DNA from: Scatomorpha gallistercoris
GTDB lineage: Bacteria > Bacillota > Clostridia > Oscillospirales > Oscillospiraceae
Direction of reading: 5' to 3'
Assembly (NCBI GenBank): GCA_018713005.1
Contig: DVFX01000005.1
Location: 1 to 9,828 of the forward strand
Length of the DNA: 9,828 nucleotides
Part shown: positions 6,677-9,828 of the stretch, in pieces
Numbering within the stretch: the first letter of the stretch is position 1
How the letters are laid out: every line of letters starts with the position of its first letter
Position numbers and translations under genes: made by a program
The notes under the pieces: model-generated
Told to the model about the DNA's origin: nothing
What the model saw: the letters and a program-made list of their open reading frames with translations, nothing else
Databases searched by the model: none

Positions 6677-7534
6677 ATGGCAATAGAATTGAAGGGCGTC
6701 ACGAAGCGCTACGGCACAACCACGGCGCTGGACAATGTGTCGGTCAAATTCGGCGGCGGCATCGTTTACGGCCTGCTCGGCGCGAACGGCGCGGGCAAGA
6801 CCACGATGATGAACATCATTACCAACCGCATCTGGGCCGACGAGGGCGAGATAACGATAGACGGCGAGAGTGCTCCGGGCAACGACCGCGCGCTGGGCAA
6901 GGTGTACATGATGGCGGAGGCCAACCTCTTTCCCGACAGCATGAAGGTGGACGGGGCGCTCAAGCTCACGAAGAGCTATTACCCCACCTTCGACATGGAC
7001 TACGCCATGAGCGTGGCGGAGAAGTTCGCGCTGCCGACGAAGAAGAAGGTCAAGGCGCTCTCCACCGGCTACGCGAGCATCTTCCGGCTCACGCTGGCTC
7101 TGTCGGTGAACTGCCCCTACGTCATCTTTGACGAGCCGGTGCTCGGCCTGGACGCGCAGCACCGCGACCTCTTCTACCGCCTGCTTATGGAGAAGTGCGC
7201 CGAGGGCGAGCAGACCGTCATCCTCTCCACCCACCTCATACAGGAGGCGGCGAAGCTCATCGGCCACGCTGTAATAATCAAAAACGGCAGGATACTGCGA
7301 GACGCGGACGCCGACGAGCTCTCCGGCGCGGCCTATCAGGTCAGCGGACCGGCCGCTGCCGTGGACAATTACCTGCGCGGGAGGCATGTGCTGAGCGTGA
7401 ACAGCCTCGGCGGCCTCAAGACCGCCTGCGTCGAGGGCGCACCTGACGGAGCGCCCGAGGGGCTGGAGATTTCCGGCATGGATTTGCAGGACTATTTCAT
7501 CGGGCTTATGAACGAACAGGAGGGTGTAAAATGA
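6677..7534 (+). CDS. ABC transporter ATP-binding protein (YtrB-like)
   Basis: A 285-residue cytoplasmic ATPase that would drive the membrane subunit encoded next. Visible motifs: Walker A GANGAGKT at 35-42, Walker B YVIFDEP at 148-154 with D-loop GLDA (157-160), and H-switch STH with His186. Two motifs are atypical. The Q-loop position after YMMA is Glu81 rather than Gln, and the signature reads LSTGY (128-132) in place of LSGGQ. Such departures occur in GntR-coupled ABC ATPases as I recall that group, so I do not take them as loss of function. A C-terminal region of about 70 residues (215-285) is probably regulatory or subunit-specific. The start at 6677 has AAGGAG upstream, and the stop overlaps the permease start by 4 bases (ATGA). 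The substrate is unknown; export, drug resistance or envelope maintenance are the usual roles of related systems. Confidence 0.93.
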   Translation: MAIELKGVTKRYGTTTALDNVSVKFGGGIVYGLLGANGAGKTTMMNIITNRIWADEGEITIDGESAPGNDRALGKVYMMAEANLFPDSMKVDGALKLTKSYYPTFDMDYAMSVAEKFALPTKKKVKALSTGYASIFRLTLALSVNCPYVIFDEPVLGLDAQHRDLFYRLLMEKCAEGEQTVILSTHLIQEAAKLIGHAVIIKNGRILRDADADELSGAAYQVSGPAAAVDNYLRGRHVLSVNSLGGLKTACVEGAPDGAPEGLEISGMDLQDYFIGLMNEQEGVK

Positions 7535-8289
7535 GGTTTCTGCCGTCTTTTAAGTATAGATTCAGGGATTGCATGTTCAGCATGGGTGTTGTCATTCTGG
7601 TCATGATAGTGCTCACCGCACTGTGCTACCTCGGCATCGTCACCTTCGGCTCAATAACGAGGACGGACAACAGCGGCGAGGTCATAATGGAGACGACCAC
7701 GATGAATTTCAGTATGCCGGTCGCCATCTTCATGTTCGTGCTGTCCATCGTGTCCATACGCGAGGACATGCGCCTGGGTATCCAGAACGGCGCCGGACGC
7801 GGCACGGTGTTCCTGGCGAACACGGCCTGCATGCTCGTGACCTCGGTGGTCCTCAACCTCGCGTTCTTCATTGTGACCGCCGTGTGGAACCAGTTCGACA
7901 CGGGCGTGTACATCGTCGACTTCTTCGGCGCGCTGTACACGGGCGAGCCGTTCTTCGAGAGCCTCGATGATCTGGCGATAAGCAGCGTGGTGCTGCTCGC
8001 GCTGAGCGTTTTCCTCGCCGCGCTGGGCACTTTCACCTCGCTCATGTACTGGCGGCTGAACAAGCTCGGCAAGTGGGTAGTCTCCATCGGCATAGGCGCG
8101 GCAGTGATACTCTTCGTGGACGTGATAATCCGCTACGAGGTCGTGGCGAAGGCGCTGGGCCGTTTCCTTGACTGGATGATTCAGACGCCGTGGAACACGG
8201 CGCTGTGCCTGGTGGTGCTGGCCGTCGTGTTCTACGCTTTCGCCCGGCTGCTTGTCCGCCGCAACTCGATAACCGCGGCGACGGTGTGA
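7531..8289 (+). CDS. ABC transporter permease, ABC-2-like
   Basis: A 252-residue integral membrane protein with about six hydrophobic helices (roughly residues 16-40, 60-76, 94-118, 148-172, 181-200, 222-241). After the second helix stands QNGAGRGTVF (85-94), resembling the 'NG(I/V)SRKT-F' coupling segment seen in small ABC-2-type permeases that partner GntR-linked ATPases. The ATG at 7531 overlaps the ATPase stop (ATGA), with AGGAGGG 8 bases upstream, so the subunits are co-translated. No permease of the YtrC/D type follows, so the transporter is probably a homodimer of this subunit with two copies of the ATPase. The substrate is unknown. The membrane-subunit role rests on topology and context and is solid; subfamily naming is not. 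Confidence 0.88.
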   Translation: MRFLPSFKYRFRDCMFSMGVVILVMIVLTALCYLGIVTFGSITRTDNSGEVIMETTTMNFSMPVAIFMFVLSIVSIREDMRLGIQNGAGRGTVFLANTACMLVTSVVLNLAFFIVTAVWNQFDTGVYIVDFFGALYTGEPFFESLDDLAISSVVLLALSVFLAALGTFTSLMYWRLNKLGKWVVSIGIGAAVILFVDVIIRYEVVAKALGRFLDWMIQTPWNTALCLVVLAVVFYAFARLLVRRNSITAATV

Positions 8290-8302
8290 GAGCTGGTGCG
8301 GT

Positions 8303-8404
8303 ATGATTAAGATGGACTCTGTAAAGCTCCTGACAGTGATAATTATTGTCTCGATGATTATCCTGATTGCCGGGCTGGGCGTCTGGGCCCTCCGGCTGCA
8401 ATAA
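8303..8404 (+). CDS. Small single-helix membrane ORF (33 aa), hypothetical
   Basis: A 33-codon ORF starting 13 bases after the permease stop and ending directly at the downstream terminator. The peptide begins MIKMDSVK and then has a run of about 22 hydrophobic residues (LLTVIIIVSMIILIAGLGVWAL) before a short RLQ tail. It would thus be a single transmembrane helix with a basic residue at each end. The ribosome binding site is poor: only GAGAG and GGTG stretches precede it. An internal ATG at 8312 is an alternative start. It fills the gap between permease and terminator exactly, which favours a real small subunit or regulator of the transporter. A chance ORF cannot be excluded. Confidence 0.5.
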   Translation: MIKMDSVKLLTVIIIVSMIILIAGLGVWALRLQ

Positions 8405-8436
8405 AGCAAAAGCCCCCTCGCTGTGAGGGGGCTTAA
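8404..8436. terminator. Bidirectional terminator between the ABC operon and the S-component gene
   Basis: A 10-bp perfect stem (AAGCCCCCTC at 8410-8419, GAGGGGGCTT at 8425-8434) with a 5-nt loop. On the minus strand it is followed by a T-rich stretch (CTTTTGCTTTAT), so it is strongest as the end of the leftward DUF4430/S-component operon. On the plus strand the trailing sequence is only TTAAATTA, so termination of the ABC operon here is likely but weaker. Confidence 0.85.
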
Positions 8437-8437
8437 A

Positions 8438-8980
8438 TTATGCCTCTATTCCTATCGTGCGGTTCAGGCGGCGCAGGAGCTTGGAGAACGGGAGTATCAG
8501 CAGCCCCGCGCAGAGGTTTCCTGCGGCGTGCACCAGGTCGAAGGGCAGCCCGGCGTGGATCCAGGCCACCATGCCGTTGAAGTCCAGGCCGAACATCAGC
8601 GCCTGCGCCGGTGCGTACAGCGTGCCGAAGGCCAGGCCGTGCAGCGCGCAGACGAGGGGGTATACCACCGCAGCGACCTTGCCGGGCATGCTGCGTGGCA
8701 GCAGCATGGTCACGCCCCAGAGCACCGCCCAGATGTACAGGTAGGGCAGCCACCAGGGCGAGAAGCCCGCCATCAGGCCGTTTAACAGCACATAGGTATA
8801 GATGGGGTAGAGCGCCCGGGCGCGGTAGACCACCGTGAGCAGCATCGTGAACATGCCCAGCAGGTGCACGTTCGGTATCGCCTCCATGAGCACCTTGGAG
8901 GCGTACATCGTGACGCCGAACATGGCGAACACCGCCATTTCCCGGACGCTCAGTCGTCCCTTACGCGGCCTCGCGGACAA
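8438..8980 (-). CDS. ECF-transporter S component, probable corrinoid specificity
   Basis: A 180-residue membrane protein with about six hydrophobic helices (roughly 15-33, 39-53, 58-74, 78-95, 103-122, 148-167). It has features I associate with ECF-transporter substrate-binding (S) subunits: SVREMAVFAMFG leading into helix 1, then ASKVLMEAIPNVHLLGMF, YPIYTYVLLNGLMAGF, WWLPYLYIWAVLWGVTMLLP and the late HAAGNLCAGLL. Such subunits bind a vitamin and dock on a shared EcfA-EcfA'-EcfT module, which is not in this window. The gene lies downstream of a DUF4430 lipoprotein and a cobalamin-riboswitch-like leader, so vitamin B12 or another corrinoid is the likely substrate; that is inference from context. 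The start is uncertain: a TTG at 8980 overlaps the lipoprotein gene by 20 bases and keeps the whole SVREM region, while the first ATG (8938) would cut into it. Confidence 0.82.
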   Translation of the reverse strand: MSARPRKGRLSVREMAVFAMFGVTMYASKVLMEAIPNVHLLGMFTMLLTVVYRARALYPIYTYVLLNGLMAGFSPWWLPYLYIWAVLWGVTMLLPRSMPGKVAAVVYPLVCALHGLAFGTLYAPAQALMFGLDFNGMVAWIHAGLPFDLVHAAGNLCAGLLILPFSKLLRRLNRTIGIEA

Positions 8981-9476
8981 GGCTGTAGCTGCCGCCGTCG
9001 GTCACGGGCGTGGTGTCTACGCCGGTCGTGGCGTACTCCCCGTCGACATAGAGGCTCCAGTAGTAGCCGTCGGCCTCGTAGTCGGCGCTCATGCCGTTGA
9101 CGGACTTCACATACATACCGAACTCGCTCTCGTCGCCGGCTATGAGGCCGTTGCCCTCAAGCGCGGCGCGCAGGTATTCCGCGTCGGTGTGGATGGTGAA
9201 GGTGACGGTCTTGTCATCGGCGGTGCACTCGACGGTTATCGTGTTTGCGCCCTCGCCGAGCTCGGTGTCCCCGGTGTACTGCGCGTCGGCCCAGACGCCC
9301 TCTTCGGCCGGGGCGGGGGAGTCGGTGTCCTCGACAGCGGGGGCGGGGCTCCCGGTCATGGCCGCGGAGTTCTCCGAGGGCTGGGCGCTGGGCTCCGTAT
9401 CTGCGGAGCCGCAGGCCGCCAGGGCAAATATCATGGCCAGCGCCAGAAGCAGCGCGGCAAGTTTTTTCGTGTTCAT
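8961..9476 (-). CDS. DUF4430-domain lipoprotein, probable corrinoid-binding surface protein
   Basis: A 171-residue secreted lipoprotein. A lipobox signal peptide (MNTKK, a hydrophobic core, then LAAC with Cys22 as the lipidation site) is followed by a Ser/Pro/Glu/Ala-rich linker (about 24-60). A C-terminal DUF4430 (transcobalamin-like C-terminal) domain spans about residues 75-171. Characteristic parts are FTIHTDAEYLRAAL, VKSVNGMSADYEADGYYWSLYV, DGEYATTGVDTTPV and DGGSYSLV. The fold is shared with the beta domain of intrinsic factor and transcobalamin, and such lipoproteins often lie beside ECF S components under B12 control. The ATG at 9476 has TAGGAG 7 bases upstream; the frame stays open upstream to 9629 but that stretch is the leader RNA. 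It is co-transcribed with and overlaps the S-component gene. The DUF4430 and lipoprotein calls are strong; ligand identity is inferred. Confidence 0.9.
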   Translation of the reverse strand: MNTKKLAALLLALAMIFALAACGSADTEPSAQPSENSAAMTGSPAPAVEDTDSPAPAEEGVWADAQYTGDTELGEGANTITVECTADDKTVTFTIHTDAEYLRAALEGNGLIAGDESEFGMYVKSVNGMSADYEADGYYWSLYVDGEYATTGVDTTPVTDGGSYSLVREAA

Positions 9477-9512
9477 ACACACACTCCTAATTAGTAGTCG
9501 CAGCGCACGATT

Positions 9513-9640
9513 GAGCCGACGTGGTGCTCCGGGGCTCATACGGACGGACGGGCATTCCGGCTGATTACACGGCAATGGCTGTTGCGGCGGATTCTCACCG
9601 CCTTCCCCCGTCTCCTCCCGCCGGGTCAAGCCCGGCGCTC
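9513..9640 (-). promoter_or_regulatory. Cobalamin-riboswitch-like leader
   Basis: Read on the minus strand, the leader contains the ordered core of a cobalamin riboswitch. First is GGGGGAAGGCGGTGAGAATC, whose continuation gives GGCGG/CCGCC pairing. Then comes GCAACAGCCATTGCCGTGTAA, equivalent to the conserved 'CGC-ACTG-TAA' element, and later a B12-box-like GAGCCCCGGAGCACCACG at 9520-9537, which compares with the E. coli btuB element AAGCCCGAAGACCTGCC. GACGGG and CCCGTC close the central arm. A 5-bp TGAGC/GCTCA pair (9637-9641 with 9512-9516) can serve as P1. The expression platform is unclear: no U-tract hairpin stands before the lipoprotein ATG, so control of translation start is more likely than attenuation. 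The downstream DUF4430 and S-component genes agree with B12 repression. Confidence 0.72.
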
Positions 9641-9680
9641 AGACGCAAAAAGCGCGTCCGACGTGAGTCTGTGCGGCGTG

Positions 9681-9709
9681 ATTATATCACAGCCGCCGCG
9701 GGTATGCAA
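9681..9709 (-). promoter_or_regulatory. Sigma-A promoter of the DUF4430/S-component operon
   Basis: Minus strand: -35 TTGCAT (9704-9709), a 17-bp spacer, and a perfect -10 TATAAT (9681-9686) with an extended TGa just upstream. The RNA would start near 9674, about 200 bases before the lipoprotein ATG, giving a leader long enough for the riboswitch plus two small hairpins (9640-9660 and 9620-9636). Confidence 0.88.
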
Positions 9710-9768
9710 TGGGCTTGCCCGCCGGGACGGCGCGGTGCGGACGCGGCGTCCCATCCGGGAGGCCGCCC

Positions 9769-9797
9769 TTTACAAATCCCGTAAAATACAATAATAT
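9769..9797 (+). promoter_or_regulatory. Sigma-A promoter of the gene starting at the right edge
   Basis: -35 TTTACA (9769-9774), a 17-bp spacer and -10 TAATAT (9792-9797), followed 17-23 bases later by GGGAGGG (9814-9820). The AT-rich box stands out from the GC-rich surroundings. Confidence 0.75.
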
Positions 9798-9825
9798 AGC
9801 AGCGTACAAAACCGGGAGGGATGGT

Positions 9826-9828
9826 ATG
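9826..9828 (+). CDS. Start codon of a truncated plus-strand gene
   Basis: Only the initiation codon is inside the window. ATG at 9826 lies 5 bases after the GGGAGGG Shine-Dalgarno and about 29 bases after a good -10 box. ATG at 9821 abuts the Shine-Dalgarno and is too close to be used. The product cannot be told. Confidence 0.6.

Larger units (their letters stand above)
9477..9825. other. 349-bp intergenic region with divergent promoters and a structured leader
   Basis: This gene-free stretch holds the riboswitch-like leader and its promoter on the minus strand, then about 60 bases of GC-rich spacer (9710-9768), then a plus-strand promoter with a Shine-Dalgarno leading to the window edge. 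Apparent ORFs crossing it (on both strands) disagree with these signals, and I regard them as chance. Confidence 0.8.

Noticed and set aside
9091..9564. 157-codon plus-strand frame over the lipoprotein gene
   Set aside because: It lies opposite a clear DUF4430 lipoprotein. The Ser/Ala-rich product has no recognisable motif.
9477..9629. Extension of the lipoprotein frame upstream of 9476
   Set aside because: It would place about 50 residues before the signal peptide and overlap the riboswitch-like leader. The ATG at 9476 has a good ribosome binding site.
1..9828. CRISPR arrays, tRNA/rRNA genes, transposases, att sites, phage genes, defence systems
   Set aside because: I looked for regularly spaced repeats, tRNA-like cloverleaf ends, terminal inverted repeats and characteristic protein motifs on both strands and saw none.

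Overview
The window reads as a chromosomal segment of a high-GC, low-G+C-type-machinery Firmicute, most likely a gut Clostridia member (Oscillospiraceae-like). The reasons are strong AGGAGG-type ribosome binding sites, sigma-A-type promoters, short ECF sigma factors, a YtrA-type GntR/ABC operon, and a DUF4430 lipoprotein beside an ECF-transporter S component. The taxonomic placement is inference from gene style, not from a search. There are no RNA genes, CRISPR arrays, insertion sequences or phage genes, and the region looks like vertical chromosome.

Layout from left to right. (1) The 3' two thirds of valS (valyl-tRNA synthetase) ends in a strong bidirectional terminator shared with a convergent YigZ/IMPACT-family gene. 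(2) Divergent from yigZ lies a three-gene, translationally coupled operon: a polytopic membrane protein, an ECF-type sigma factor, and a second membrane protein that is a clear paralogue of the first. Both membrane proteins have a near-identical short cytoplasmic N-terminus, about seven transmembrane helices and a large, diverged extracytoplasmic domain. I read them as a pair of candidate anti-sigma/sensor proteins flanking one sigma factor. This is the most unusual item in the window. The operon ends in a textbook terminator. (3) Next is a GntR (YtrA-like) repressor, an ABC ATPase with degenerate motifs, an ABC permease and an unannotated 33-codon single-helix ORF. They are driven by a near-consensus promoter whose start region carries a 24-bp palindrome, the probable autoregulatory operator. 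(4) On the minus strand is a corrinoid-uptake-like module: promoter, cobalamin-riboswitch-like leader, DUF4430 lipoprotein and ECF-transporter S component, ending in a terminator shared with group 3. (5) At the right edge a divergent promoter and Shine-Dalgarno lead to the start codon of a gene outside the window.

Functionally, groups 2 and 3 both look like envelope-sensing regulation with membrane effectors, and group 4 is a nutrient (probably vitamin B12/corrinoid) acquisition unit. No wholly new system can be proved from sequence reading alone. The sigma factor sandwiched between paralogous membrane sensors is the best candidate for an undescribed regulatory arrangement.
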